Part shown: positions 1 to 11,120 of the stretch, in pieces
How the letters are laid out: each line of letters starts with the position of its first letter
How positions within the stretch are numbered: position 1 is the stretch's first letter
The notes under the pieces: generated by a model
The model's database searches: none
Told to the model about the DNA's origin: nothing
The model's input: only the letters and a program-made list of their open reading frames with translations
DNA from: Aphrocallistes beatrix
Lineage: Eukaryota; Porifera; Hexactinellida; Sceptrulophora; Aphrocallistidae
Assembly: GCA_963281255.1 (NCBI GenBank)
Contig: OY725491.1
Coordinates: forward strand, 434,001 to 498,000
Direction: 5' to 3'
DNA length: 64,000 bases
Program-made: the position numbers and the translations under genes

Positions 1-184
1 TAATCTCAAACCCCTAATTTTTCATACGCCTAAATCGATAAATAACATATATTATAAGGTAAATTGGGTATTATTCTGGATTTTTACGCTCCTAAACACT
101 TTGAAGCTTAAAATCATACGCCTAAAGGAGCCTCTCGCGCTCCTAGATAATGCCTTGATCGAGGCGCCGTCGCTATATACTATA

Positions 185-306
185 ACCCCTTGTTACTATA
201 TATATTCCCTTGTTACTATATATATCCCTTTGTCACTATGTATATAACCTTTGTTACTATATATAACTCTTTGTTATTATATGTATCCCCTTGTTACTGG
301 CTATGT
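185..306. repeat. Short tandem repeat (about six 19-21 bp units) before the UBE2N splice acceptor
   Basis: About six imperfect tandem copies of a unit close to CCCTTGTTACTATATATAT. The last copy ends about 8 bp before the AG at 313-314 that opens the UBE2N exon, so the array supplies the pyrimidine/AT tract of that acceptor. Unit number may be polymorphic. Confidence 0.8.
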
Positions 307-314
307 CTCGATAG

Positions 315-517
315 GTCGCATTTGTCTGGACACTCTGAAGGACAAATGGACGCCAGCCCTCACAATCCGCACTGTCCTCCTGACCATTCAAGGCCTTCTC
401 TCTGCGCCGAATCCAGACGATCCACTCGCCAACGACGTAGCTGCCGCTTGGAAGGCAAACGAAGTTAAAGCCATCGCCACGGCGAGACAATGGACGCACA
501 TGTATGCACAGACCTGA
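315..517 (+). CDS. UBE2N: Ubiquitin-conjugating enzyme E2 N (Ubc13), last coding exon, 5' part outside the window
   Basis: The exon follows an acceptor TAG at 312-314 and starts in phase 1, so the preceding exon supplies one base of a Gly codon. It encodes [12 protein letters not shown], then [19 protein letters not shown], and ends with a TGA at 515-517. This matches the C-terminal part of the Ubc13 family. The Cys in GRICLD is the catalytic thioester cysteine of these E2 enzymes, which build Lys63-linked chains with a UEV partner. Upstream exons are not visible in bases 1-314. The N-terminal half must lie to the left, so only about 67 residues of a roughly 150-residue protein are seen. The gene is on the same strand as IARS1, about 0.6 kb upstream of it. 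Identity is by recognition of these motifs; I am confident of the family. Confidence 0.9.
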
Positions 518-1125
518 TTCTGTACTAATGACTAGTTAACCGTTTGAGTAGATGTTTGTTTAACTACTGTACAGGTGGATAGACTGTTGATTGTTTGTTT
601 GATTGATGTTCTAAATTAAATTTTGTTGTTTAATAGTTTAATTATACAACATATTTATGGAAAATTATGTGTATATTCCTTAAAGAATTTAAGGATCTAT
701 TTCCTATAAAATGAAGCGCTCTCATAAGTCCGTTAGAGAAATTACTGATTCAAATATTTACACGGAAAATGTATTTTCCAGAAAATAGTTTGTGTGTATA
801 AAGCCATATTTTCCGAATAAGTGCCGGGATTTCTATGTACGGAAAGTACCGGTATCTCTGTTTCTGGAGAGAATGATATTTTGAGACTTTTTTACTTCTA
901 AAATTAGACTGACTATGCGTTTAAATTCAGAACACATTAACAGTTAAATTATATCTTCAGTCATCTTGTATAAGCGAATCTGTAACCAGTGTATTGGAGA
1001 ATTCCACAATTTTAAGTGGTCGTTACGTTGAGTTCATTAAAGACACATCGGCTGTTATTGAGGTCGTTATGTGTAAACAATATTTGTTGTTATTTACTCT
1101 GCAGACATAGCTATTTATAGTACAA
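518..1125. other. UBE2N 3' flank and IARS1 upstream region
   Basis: No coding sequence is seen. The stretch holds the UBE2N 3' UTR and the IARS1 promoter and 5' UTR. A CTGCAG at about 1099-1104, shortly before the IARS1 ATG, could be the acceptor of a 5' UTR intron. No clear TATA box was assigned. Confidence 0.4.
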
Positions 1126-4100
1126 ATGGACCTATCAGGACTGAAGCCTGTCTCTTCCAATATTGACTTTCCAAAAGAGGAAGAGAAGATTCTAGAATTC
1201 TGGAGACAGATCCACGTATTCCAGCAACAACTGAAACTCTCCAAAGACAGACCCAAGTACACATTCTACGACGGTCCACCTTTCGCCACAGGACTGCCAC
1301 ATTATGGACACATTCTAGCAGGAACCATAAAGGATGTGGTCACCCGGTATGTCACATTCCATATATCCATGGTACTATTCATAGGGTTTCCCCAGTTGAG
1401 CGAAACTAAATTGAGCGAAACCTAACTTAAAAATTGGAGGGAGAGTGAATGTGAACATTTTGATGAGTGATATGTATAAGAACTTAGTGAAAGGAGGAGG
1501 GGCATTTTAGGTTTGAAATAGTTTCCAACTGAGCGTGAAAGTGGCATTTTTATTTCATGAGGGGGGTACTGTGTGGCATTTTTGGTCTTATTCGTATTTG
1601 CAGTTTTAGGTCTTATTCTTACTTCAAATTAGGCCTTATTTCATCGATTCGGCTGAAGATATGATAGGAAAGGAAACTAAGTTGTCGGACAAATCAAATG
1701 CAAAATGCAGGCGCAGCACACGCTGTAGAGAATTCAAGTCGAATCCTGGCTATCAATCCATTTAATACTTCGCTCAATTAAGTTTCGCTCAACTGGGGAC
1801 AAATCTATTTATAGTATCGATTCTGTGCTAGATTTAAGGTGTAGTGATTTTCCATTCTATTCATAGCTACGCCACTGCGAGTGGTTTCTACGTGGAGAGG
1901 AGGTTCGGCTGGGACTGCCACGGTCTTCCAGTGGAATACGAGATCGACAAAGCTAACAACATTACTGGTCCAGCTGACGTGGAGAAGATGGGAATAGACG
2001 TGTGAGTTTAAGCCAATCCAATTCTGTTTAAAAGTGATGTTTTCTGGAATTATTTTCCAAATAATTTGTTTGTTTCTAATGAAGTATTGTCGAGACTCGT
2101 TACGATGTGATATGCATAGAAACTAGACATGCCAGCTTGAGCCATAATAAAAGCGGGACGCAATAGAAAAGTATTATACACAGATTTCCAAAAAGAGGGA
2201 CTTAATGGAGAAATTTCTTATAAAAACTGGACACTAAAGAAAGTTAGCCCATAGAAGGGATAAAAATCGGGACATCCAGCCAAAAACTGGATGGTTGGCA
2301 TGTATGGGAAACCCTGGAATCTATTTCTGGACATATTTAACATATTTTCAAATGATTTTATTGATTTCATTACTGTCAATGTGTAGGATTTACAGAGAGA
2401 TGTTCTCTTCCATTTGATAAATATCCAAATTTGGATTTAAAACCAATAATGATTTCCATGCTTTATGCACTCTTCAAAATCTGGATTCTCTCTGCCTATT
2501 TGATTTTGTTCGTTTTAGGGAATTATTGAACTCTTATTTTCATACCTATTTCCTATCTGTTCGTAAAATTTATACATTTTCAGAAGTTGACCAATCAAAA
2601 TCTATAACTTTTCAATCCACACTGATACACTATTCACCATCACCACCATGCTAATGCTAATCTTGTAGGTATAACGCTAAGTGCCGTAGCATCGTGATGA
2701 GGTACGCCGGAGAATGGGAGGAGATCGTAGAGCGGCTAGGAAGATGGATAGACTTCCGTAACGACTACAAGACCATGTATCCATGGTTCATGGAGAGCAT
2801 CTGGTGGGTGTTCAAGCAGATTTACAATAAAGGAATGGTGTACAGGGGATTCAAGGTTAGTGATAGAATTGTGATACAGAGACACTTTGAGGATTCTGCA
2901 GTTATTTGATGCCAGTGGTGTAGGAACTGACTTCCATACACTTTTGTTCATTGTTCGGTTTGGACAGATATAACACATTCGATAAGCAGTTTGGAGTAAG
3001 GCATTGTAGGGTAAATATTATCAGCTAGCTAAATATTTGGGAAAATTCTGACGAGGAAGTTATAATTAAACTTTGCGGTCGTACCACTTTGGGAGGATAT
3101 GCTACGCCACTGTAGATGTCCTTCATGGGTTCATCTAGGATTTCCCAGTTCGGCACTTTTTTGAAGGTAATAAAAGAAGTTATTCAAGGAGACATTCGCT
3201 TAGAATCTAAGCGAATGTCTCAGAACTTCACGCAAGTCGTACATCCATGGTTCCTTTTATAAAGTGCCCCAGAATTTCACGCAACAGTACTTTGGGATTT
3301 GTTTATTAGCAATTTGCGTTCAGATTCATGCGATTAATTACGAACGAAGTAACCTAAGCGAACAGAGAAAAGAAATGACCGCAAACGAACTTATGATTCG
3401 CCATTCACTCCCGCTGTTTTTCCAAGTTTATATATTTCCTTATAAGGTAATGCCCTTCTCCACTGCCTGTCACACACCTCTGTCCAACTTCGAGGCGAGT
3501 CAGAACTACAAGGAGGTGGTGGACCCAGCCATCATCATCTCATTCCCGCTCGAATCCGAACCGGAAGTCAGTCTCATCGCTTGGACAACCACACCATGGA
3601 CGCTACCGTCCAACCTAGCTCTGTGTGTGCATCCTGATATGGAGTATGTGCGGGTTTGCGATGTTAAGAAGAAGCGAGTGTATATTATGATGGAAGCTAG
3701 GCTCTCCGCTCTCTTCAAGAAACCAGAAGAATTCCAGATACTCGACAAGTTAGTTACTCTGGGATTAGGATTCTAACTCAAGGGTGTGACTAATTTCGGG
3801 ATAGGATCATCCGGGAAATCTAAAGTATGGATACCTAATACGTATTAGGATGAGATGGGACGAAAATTGGGTATTTTATCCAACCCAAATTAGGCATACT
3901 CAACTCCTTATTACGTTTGGTATATTTTTAGATTTCTAGGGAAGAGTTTATTCGGAGTTCGCTACATTCCTCTCTTCGATTACTTCCTCGGAATGAAGTC
4001 AGATAAACCGGATGCAGGTATTGAAATCTATATTTAGTATCATAAATACAGTCGACTCTGCTTAATAGGGTCACTGTTTAATCGGGCCACTTTTGATAGG

Positions 4101-6550
4101 ACCGGAATAGCTCTCACACATAGAAACTAATACAAAATATTTTCGGTAATAGGGTTCTCCGCTTAATCGGGACTAATTGTCCTCTGACCGATGTGACCCT
4201 ATTAAGCGGAGTCGACTGTATTTTAATTTGTCAGTTGAAATATATTTTCAATTTTGCGATGCTCTTTTAGTTATAAATAATAAATTTTATTCGCTTCAAT
4301 CGTGTCTATTTATAGGTGCATTCCGAGTGCTCACAGACACGTACGTGACGTCATCAGAGGGCACAGGAGTGGTGCACCAGGCGCCAGGGTTCGGAGAGGA
4401 CGATTACAGAATCTGTCTGGCCAATCAGGTCTTCCTCAAGAGTGAGGCAGTCGTGTGTCCAGTGGACGAGAGTGGAATCTTCAAACCGGAAGTGAAGGAC
4501 TTCAAAGGGATCTATGTCAAAGTAAGTTATATAACAGCGTTAGTATATGTCATCACAAAGAAGCTTGGATATAAAAATGCGTTGTGTTGAGCATCCATGG
4601 TGTGATTATATTATCTATGAAAATCCATAATCTGAGTGATCTTGGTGGGATTTGAATATTTAAGGTAATTTGAGGAAACATAGTATACTTGTTTATATAC
4701 TTTTCAATCACAAATAGTCCTTTTGATTGTATGCATAAGTCATTACTGTTTTATCCTAATTTATTTGGATTATAAAAGAAACGAATTTCACCAAACAACC
4801 ATTGCGTTCTAATGAATAAGATTATTTAACATTCCATCCTACACAGGACGCTGACAAGAAGATAATCAAGCATCTGAACACGCAAGGTCGTCTGGTGCAC
4901 AATGGCAATGCTAAGCACAACTATCCCTTCTGCTGGAGATCTGACACGCCACTGCTCTACAAAGCTGTCCCCAGCTGGTTCATACGGGTGGGAGACATCA
5001 TTCCTAAACTGCTGGAGAACAACAAGAAGAGCTATTGGTTGGTAAATACAGTCGACTCCGCTTAATAGGGTCACATCGGTCAGAGGACATTTTGTCTCGA
5101 TTAAGCGGAGAACCCTATTAACCGAAAATATTTTGTGTTAGCTTCTATGTGTGAGAGCTATTCCGGTCCTGCTAAAAGTGGCCCAATTAAGCGGTGATCC
5201 TATTAAGTGGAGTCGACTGTATGTCACAATCGAAAATTCAACCCTTTTTATTGATGAAATACTGATACGTGTTTTATTGGTAAGAACAATTTCTCACCTT
5301 TTTAGGAAGGTGTGAAAATATGAATAATCATAAATCCAGATGCAAATCTATAATATATACGAATGTCTGTACGATGTACGTACATACATATTCAATGTCA
5401 ATAGGTCATCTCCTATAATTGGAGCTAAGCTAAAAATAGGCAATTGACAAGTACATATGCCTAATACTTCAGTCCATTATAACACATACCAAACTCTTGA
5501 TGAACATGCAGACTACTGTTATTCTCTTGCAGGGTACCAGAGTTCGTGCAAGAGAAGCGGTTCCACAATTGGCTGGAGAGTTCTCACGATTGGGCAATCT
5601 CTCGTAACCGCTACTGGGGCACTCCCATCCCCATCTGGACCAACCCAGACTTCTCCGAGGTTGTCTGTATCGGCTCTATCCAAGAACTGGAGGAGCTGTC
5701 TGGAGAGAAAATTTCAGATTTGCACAGAGAAAGGTACTTAATTAATCGGCCTAGTTTATTACAGTTGAAACAGATTACTTACATATACAGGAGCACGATC
5801 GTAATTCTTGATAGAGATATTTATTGGACAAACGCGCTTCGCTTGCTTGCGCTGCGCGGTTGGGAAACACTTCGTGTCCGCATGAGTCACTCTCTGCCCT
5901 CTTTCTGATGCAATCATTCTCAGTGCCTGGGTTGTAATTGCTAGTGAGATAGCCATATGTCATTACCGCTCAGGACCAATCAATTTCTCTGTTAGTTAGT
6001 AGGCCTTTCAGAGCGTATTTATAGTCTCGATGATTCCATTATTGTTGTTTGCAATGTCATTACTAAGGCCGCGTAAATCCATATTCAAAAGTGGGGGTAC
6101 ATATTATTTAGAGGAAGTGAAGCGATGGATATTAGTGTACCCTGTACCCCCAGGATTTATGCCCATGGTCATTACTGATAGTTGGTTACTATGACAGATT
6201 CGTAATTGAGACAGAGTGAGTTTTCTATAAATATTTTAAGAGAGAGAGAATAGCTTTAGCTTTTCTATTTAGCTCTTTTCGATAAACATAAATTCTGTAT
6301 AATCCTAGACTCATTAATTAACGAATAAATATTTCATTAACACTCCTCACTCTAGCATAGATCACATCGAGATCAAGAGCAGGACGGGTGGTCCCAATCT
6401 CCGGCGTATTTCAGAGGTGCTGGACTGCTGGTTTGAGAGTGGCAGTATGCCATATGCACAGGCTCACTACCCCTTCGATAAGAAGAAACAGTTCGACTCT
6501 TGCTTCCCAGCTGACTTCATAGCTGAAGGAATTGACCAGACAAGAGGATG
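1126..6550 (+). CDS. IARS1: Cytosolic isoleucyl-tRNA synthetase, exons 1-9
   Basis: Exons as read: 1126-1346, 1867-2001, 2669-2855, 3447-3748, 3932-4017, 4316-4521, 4847-5037, 5533-5733, 6356-6550. All have AG acceptors and GT donors and their phases join without a stop. The product charges tRNA-Ile with isoleucine in the cytosol and in animals is part of the multi-synthetase complex. Exon 1 carries the class I HIGH box as HYGH (residues 59-62) after [14 protein letters not shown]. Exons 4-7 cover the CP1 editing domain, with [17 protein letters not shown] and [17 protein letters not shown]. Exon 8 has [13 protein letters not shown]. Exon 9 ends at EGIDQTRGW with the split Trp codon completed in exon 10. 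The start is the first ATG in frame with the conserved N terminus ([20 protein letters not shown]). The exon 7 donor (GTTGGT) is weak and lies 11 bp before a Tigger-like MITE. Confidence 0.93.
1390..1798. mobile_element. MITE with TIR CCCCAGTTGAGCGAAACT, in IARS1 intron 1
   Basis: Terminal inverted repeats read CCCCAGTTGAGCGAAACTAA at the left and, reverse-complemented, CCCCAGTTGAGCGAAACTTA at the right. The TIR also contains a second TTGAGCGAAA copy. The element is about 409 bp with no coding capacity. A target duplication could not be fixed because the flanking C and G runs extend the inverted repeat. Confidence 0.75.
2128..2304. mobile_element. hAT-like MITE, 'CATGCCAAC' family, copy 1 (IARS1 intron 2)
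   Basis: Begins ACATGCCAGCTTGAGCCATAATAAAAGCGGGA and ends ATGGTTGGCATGTATG. It shares the gcgggac...gaaatttc...gggacatc pattern with the copies at 21838, 45923 and 57683, which have clear 8-bp target duplications. The ends of this copy are worn and no duplication was recognised. Confidence 0.65.
4049..4218. mobile_element. Tigger/pogo-like MITE (CAGTCGACT family), IARS1 intron 5
   Basis: TIRs CAGTCGACTCTGCTTAATA and, reverse-complemented, CAGTCGACTCCGCTTAATA. The 170-bp element is flanked by TA on both sides, the target duplication of Tc1/mariner/pogo elements. No ORF. It is in the opposite orientation to the copy at 5049-5219. Confidence 0.85.
5049..5219. mobile_element. Tigger/pogo-like MITE (CAGTCGACT family), IARS1 intron 7
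   Basis: Same family as the copy at 4049 but inverted: here the 'CATCGGTCAGAGGACATTTTG' side is on the left. TIRs are flanked by TA. It starts 11 bp after the exon 7 donor. Confidence 0.85.
5819..5960. repeat. GC-rich dispersed short repeat ('GCGCTTCGCTTGCTTGCGCTGCGCGG')
   Basis: Contains CGCGCTTCGCTTGCTTGCGC followed by an ACACTTCGTGTCCGCA segment. Related segments occur at 6577-6660, 25240-25335, 57893-57970 and 59620-59695, in either orientation. No TIR or target duplication was defined and the class is unknown. Confidence 0.55.
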
Positions 6551-7440
6551 GTAAGTTCAGATATTCAAGACTGGTATTTATATAAACACGCTTCGCTTGC
6601 TTGTGCATAGTTGGCGAACACTTGTGTCGTCATGAGTCACCCTCTGGCGCCTATGCTAATTAAATAAATACCCGCCAAAATGAATACATTTGTAACCGTT
6701 TTTTTCTTAAACAGGGTTTTTCTTACTACTACTATTTCGAGATATTTTTAGTATACAAAATTCCAAATATATCTTAATTTCCATTGGCTCTTTGTTACTA
6801 TCGTTTTTCTTACTATTTTGCCTGTAAAGCAATAGTGAGAGAAAACCGGTTTCGACTGTTTGTAATGATGGAATAACCCACGTCATTTAACACAATCTAT
6901 ACAGTCGTAACGTAGAATGCCCAGAGGGGACACAGTGTCCCCGATATAGCGGATGTCTCCCAGCCATTTTCTATGGCACTGAAGCCATATAAATGCTAGG
7001 CATTCTACAGTTAAGTTTGTTCCTATACAGAAAAGAATGCCAGTAAAGGATTGGAGATATTTACTTTGCGTAAACTGTCCTGGCAGATAGTAGACTACAA
7101 GGAAAATGTACAGTAGATTTAAATTGCTCTGATTACGAATTAGAAAGTTACTCTTCAACTTTCAATTATGTTGCTCTTTCTATTATTATATACGAGCACG
7201 CACACATATATCAACATTTTGGGTTCAAGAATGTGCTACTGTATAAATATATTTAAACAATTGGCTAGTATTATCGGAAACATATTTCGTTCACTGACTA
7301 TTGGAGCATTTATTAGTTATTTGCTCAAAAATCACGGTTTGTACGTGCGAATGAATTTGTTGTGTCAACAATCTTGAGATGTATAAATACTAATTGAACC
7401 ATACAATAGTCAGTTTCAATATTAAAAAATTTCTTGAATA
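6551..7440. other. Start of IARS1 intron 9, no gene
   Basis: Short GC-rich repeat remnant at 6577-6660, then AT-rich sequence. Small ORFs here (6883-7158, 7168-7377) have no recognisable similarity. The last 80 bp are the promoter region of the first nested 7-TM gene. Confidence 0.4.
7361..7390 (+). promoter_or_regulatory. Conserved TATA promoter block of 7-TM gene 1
   Basis: TGTGTCAACAATCTTGAGAT followed by GTATAAATAC. The TATAAATA (7382-7389) lies 52 bp before the ATG at 7441. The CAACA-TC-CTTGAGATG-ATAAATA pattern recurs before the two paralogues at 9144-9176 and 11023-11055, so it is conserved noncoding sequence. Confidence 0.65.
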
Positions 7441-8565
7441 ATGATCGACTTGATTGAAAGGATTGAGCTGATTGGGTTCATCTCACTGCTCATTGTAGCG
7501 TTGTTACTGTCTAACATGTGGAACGTATATTTCTATAAGAAAATTGTGCTCTACTCCGGCAAACGACGAGATTGTCTCAGAAGAGCTGAAAATGATCCTT
7601 CCAGTAACTTCAACAAGTTGGCAGAATACTACAAGATAGATTTGATATATAAATACGCACTTATGTTAGCGATTAATATTACTGAGTTCGTATCGATGCT
7701 GATTTATGGAATTGGAATGTCACTAGCTTCATCCTGTAACCACAACACTACTCAGCTCCATAACTGTACTCTTGAGTCGATCGACGGTATAGACTTACAA
7801 TTGATGATTGGGAGCCCAATAGCCTCCATTGTTCTATCAATCGGGCAGGTTGGAATAATATTTTCGTTTGCATTTGGCATTTGCCTCATGAAATATCTTC
7901 ACTTTAACTACCACGGCATAGTCTCAAGGTCATTTGGCAGCATCAAACGAATTCTTTCCACCACTCTTCTGATCGGTGTGTTTCTCATCATCTCAGGGTC
8001 TATTCCACAACTCGTTATCATTCATAGACTTATTGAGCCGATAATTGTGTTAATATACTTCAGTGTTTGGGTTAAAAATGCGAAAAACCTCTATAAAACC
8101 TTAAAATGGAGAATAGCAGACTATCGAGCTAGATCTTTGAGTAAGTCAGCCATCAGAGAATCAATCGCTAGCTCTTACCTATTTCTCGTAGTCATTACTT
8201 TATTCGGAATCGGGAGTTTCTGTTTAATTATCGGTGCATTTATGGTAAGATACTTCCTTCTATTCAAAGCAGCTCTGTTATACGGACCATGCCTATTCAA
8301 CTATCTCTATGGAACTCCGTATTATGAGCCACTAATCACCACTCAGCGACATATTGAGGTTATGGACATGTGCTCAGGGATTATGATATTATTCCAAGCG
8401 ATAGTTAACTCTGTCGGTTCGTTTCTGATTGGTTCTCAGTACATTCTGGCCACTCTGCTACTTTTTGGAGGGATTATTCTGAAAAAGTTGAAGCTACGTT
8501 TTGGGAAAATTCGTACAAGGTTTACCCCTGCCTTTTCCCATTCTCTACGCCAATATTTAATTTGA
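7441..8565 (+). CDS. Intronless 7-TM receptor-like protein, copy 1 (nested in IARS1 intron 9)
   Basis: 374-residue single-exon ORF, not recognised as a named family. It has about seven hydrophobic helices: roughly residues 9-32, 73-97, 129-155, 172-196, 199-214, 245-270 and 318-350. Between helices 2 and 3 is an extracellular-type loop with N-glycosylation sites (NHNTT, HNCT). Between helices 5 and 6 lies a basic segment, VKNAKNLYKTLKWRIADYRA, then LSKSAIR. The same kind of segment occurs in the single-exon genes at 26409, 29621 and 31118, which suggests one divergent clan. The ATG follows a TATA box by 52 bp. The gene is on the IARS1 sense strand inside its intron, so it needs its own promoter and poly(A) site. 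A chemoreceptor-like role is a guess from topology, tandem copies and lack of introns. Confidence 0.8.
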   Translation: MIDLIERIELIGFISLLIVALLLSNMWNVYFYKKIVLYSGKRRDCLRRAENDPSSNFNKLAEYYKIDLIYKYALMLAINITEFVSMLIYGIGMSLASSCNHNTTQLHNCTLESIDGIDLQLMIGSPIASIVLSIGQVGIIFSFAFGICLMKYLHFNYHGIVSRSFGSIKRILSTTLLIGVFLIISGSIPQLVIIHRLIEPIIVLIYFSVWVKNAKNLYKTLKWRIADYRARSLSKSAIRESIASSYLFLVVITLFGIGSFCLIIGAFMVRYFLLFKAALLYGPCLFNYLYGTPYYEPLITTQRHIEVMDMCSGIMILFQAIVNSVGSFLIGSQYILATLLLFGGIILKKLKLRFGKIRTRFTPAFSHSLRQYLI

Positions 8566-9241
8566 AGCATTATATTTGTCAGTTTCTTTCTAAGGGGTAC
8601 AAAGAAGGTCTATTCATCCACCCCAACATCTGATAGGAATAATATTCATTTATACAGCAGTCACACTTGAGTGTCAAATTGCCTCCCCTCCTGATTTTAT
8701 GTCTAGAAAAGTCCCTGTATGTACTTTTGTATGTGTTTACTAAATTACTATTAAAACTTATATTCTTTCATAGCGCATGTTAATATTGGACTTTTGTACT
8801 TTATTACCTCTTACTTCAAGGAACTCCTCAATGGTATTTGACCCAGGAAATGATCTGAATAGAATTTATAGATTTGTATCAATTACTTTCAAAACCAGAC
8901 AATTATTTAGTATTATGCTGCGATATAATGTTACTGACATCCTTCGACTGTTCAACTATTATTGCTTTCACTATGAGCAATAATTCACGCAACACACATC
9001 TAACATATTTGCTCAAGGAATAATTAAAATATGAAAGTATTTCTACCATTCATTATTATCTGTTAAATATTTCGCTTAGTAATCGTTGGAGCGCTAATAA
9101 TTAATTCACCCACAATTCCGGGTTTGGCAATCTATGAATATATTGTGCCAACATCAACCTTGAGATGCATAAATAATGGATTCTGCTCATTATATGCTAA
9201 CTAGTATATCTATTCATTTATAGTATTGAACTTACAAAAGA
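8566..9241. other. Spacer between 7-TM copies 1 and 2
   Basis: Duplicated 3' flank: CATTATATTTGTCAGTTT and CAACATCTGATAGGAATAAT recur after copy 2. The end holds the copy 2 promoter (GTGCCAACATCAACCTTGAG, then ATGCATAAATAATGG, 9145-9179). The ORF at 8777-8983 lies in this flank and has no support. Confidence 0.5.
9168..9176 (+). promoter_or_regulatory. TATA-like box of 7-TM copy 2
   Basis: CATAAATAA, 66 bp before the ATG at 9242, directly after CTTGAGATG. Nearly identical to the copy 3 box (11047-11055) and related to TATAAATA in copy 1. Confidence 0.55.
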
Positions 9242-10358
9242 ATGATTGAATTGATTCAAAAGATTGAGTTTGTCGGACTGTTCTCTCTACTCGTTGTTGG
9301 GTTTCTTCTGTCCATTCTATGGAATGTGCATTTCTATCAGATAATAATACTTTACTCTAGAAAACGACGAGAATGCCTCGAAATGGGTGAAAGAGATTAT
9401 GTAGAATACTATAGGATAGATATCATAAATAAATACGCACTTATGTTAGCAATTAACATTACTGAATTCCGTCTCAATGTTGATCTATGCAATCGGAATG
9501 TCATTAGCTTCTCATAAAATTGAATCCAGTAACCACAACGCCACTGATTTCCATAACTGTACTCTTGAGTCTATCGACAGTGTAGATTTACAATTGATGA
9601 TTGGGAGTCCACTAGCCTCCATTGTTTTATCAATCGGGCAGGTTGGAATAATATTTTCGTTTGCATTCGGCATTTGCCTTATGAAATATCTTCACTTTAA
9701 CTACCACAGCATAGTTTGGAGGTCATTTGGCAGCATCAAACGAATTCTTTCAGTTACTCTTTTGATCGGTGTATTTCTCATCATCTCAGGGTCTATTCCA
9801 CAACTCATTATCGTCCATGAAGCCATTGAGCCGATAATTGTGTTAATATACTTCAGTGTTTGGGTTAAAAATGCGAGAAAACTCTACAAAACCTTAAGAT
9901 GGAGAATAGCAGATTATCGAGCTAGACGTTTGAGCAAGTCAGCCATCAGAGGATCAATCACTAGCTCTTGCCTATTTCTCGTAGTCATAGTTTTATTCGG
10001 AATAGGGAGTTTCTGTTTAATTATCGGTGCTGTGATGGTGAGGTATTTATTCTTAATCCAAACAGCTCTGTTATACGGACCATGCCTATTCAACTATCTT
10101 TATGGGACTCCGTATTATGAGCCACTGATCACTACTCAGCGACAACTTGAGGTTATGGACATGTGTTCGGATGTTATCATATTATTCCAAGCGTTTTTTA
10201 TATCTTTCGGCTCATTTCTGATCTGTTCGGAGTACATTCTTGTCACTCTTCTACTTTTTGGAAGGATTATTCTGAAGAAGTTGAAGCTACGTTTTGGGAA
10301 AGTTCGTACAAGGTTTACACCTATATATACCTCTTCTCTACGCAGATATTTGATCTGA
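9242..10358 (+). pseudogene. 7-TM receptor-like, copy 2, with 1-nt frameshift
   Basis: Closest to copy 3 (11121). Codons run in frame from ATG 9242 to the second membrane segment (INITEF). There GAATTCCGTCTCAATG has one base more than the copy 3 equivalent GAATTCTTCTCAATG, at 9470-9471. Reading then resumes in the other frame (MLIYAIGMSLASHKIE) without further damage to the stop at 10358. All other helices and the VKNARKLYKTLRWRIADYRA segment are intact. As read, the product stops at 9517 after 91 residues. This may be a young pseudogene, an allele or a sequencing error; the otherwise perfect frame favours a recent or artefactual change. Confidence 0.75.
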
Positions 10359-11120
10359 AACATTATATTTGTCAGTTTTTTCTAGAGTGTACAAAGAGAA
10401 TCAATTTTCCCCACAACATCTGATAGGAATAATATTCGTATATACGGTAGCCAGACTCCACAACTTCCCTCTTGCCTCTCCAAGACTTTCTTTAGTATCA
10501 AGTTGCCCCCTGATTTTATATCTACAAAAGTCCCTGTATGTACTTTTGCATGTGTTCACTAAATTACTATTAAAACTTATATTCTTTAAATTTTTCTATT
10601 TCATTACCATTTAACACTAAGGAAGCCCTCAACGGTATTTGAGTTAGGAAATTATCTGAATAAAAATTATAGATTTAGAAAAATAACAATCAAACCAGAC
10701 AATTATTTAGTATTATGCTGCAATAAAATGTTACTGACACCCTTCAACTGTTCAACTATGGTTGCTCTCACTATTAGCAAGAATTCACGCAACACACAGC
10801 TAATAGTTTGGCTCAATGAATAAACATTATATGAATGCATTTTTATTATTAGTCTTACTTTTCTGTTAAATATTTCGCTTAGTAATTCTTGGAGCGTTAT
10901 TTACAGTATATATTGGATATAGAGATAATCTGACCAAAGTTCCCCGTCTCCAACACTACCTTTATGTCCAAATCTACTGTATTTGAATCAAAATTCCTGT
11001 TTTGGAATCTGTACAAATATGTTGTGCCAACATCAACCTTGAGATGCATAAATAATGGATTCTGCTCATTATATGCTAACTAGTATATTTATTCATTTAT
11101 ATTATTGAACTTACGAAAGA
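10359..11120. other. Spacer between 7-TM copies 2 and 3
   Basis: Carries the same duplicated 3' flank as after copy 1 and ends in the copy 3 promoter. The start-to-start distances of the three copies are 1801 and 1879 bp, so the tandem unit is about 1.8 kb and includes gene and flanks. No other gene. Confidence 0.5.
11021..11060 (+). promoter_or_regulatory. Conserved promoter block of 7-TM copy 3
   Basis: GTTGTGCCAACATCAACCTT then GAGATGCATAAATAATGGAT, nearly the same as upstream of copy 2. The CATAAATAA box is at 11047-11055, 66 bp before the ATG. Confidence 0.6.

Noticed and set aside
1..314. ORFs of 92 and 80 residues across the left-edge repeat
   Set aside because: They run through the tandem repeat and in wrong frames of the UBE2N exon.
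3264..3446. 5' extension of the ORF containing IARS1 exon 4
   Set aside because: It is intron sequence read in frame; the conserved protein starts at the acceptor before [11 protein letters not shown].
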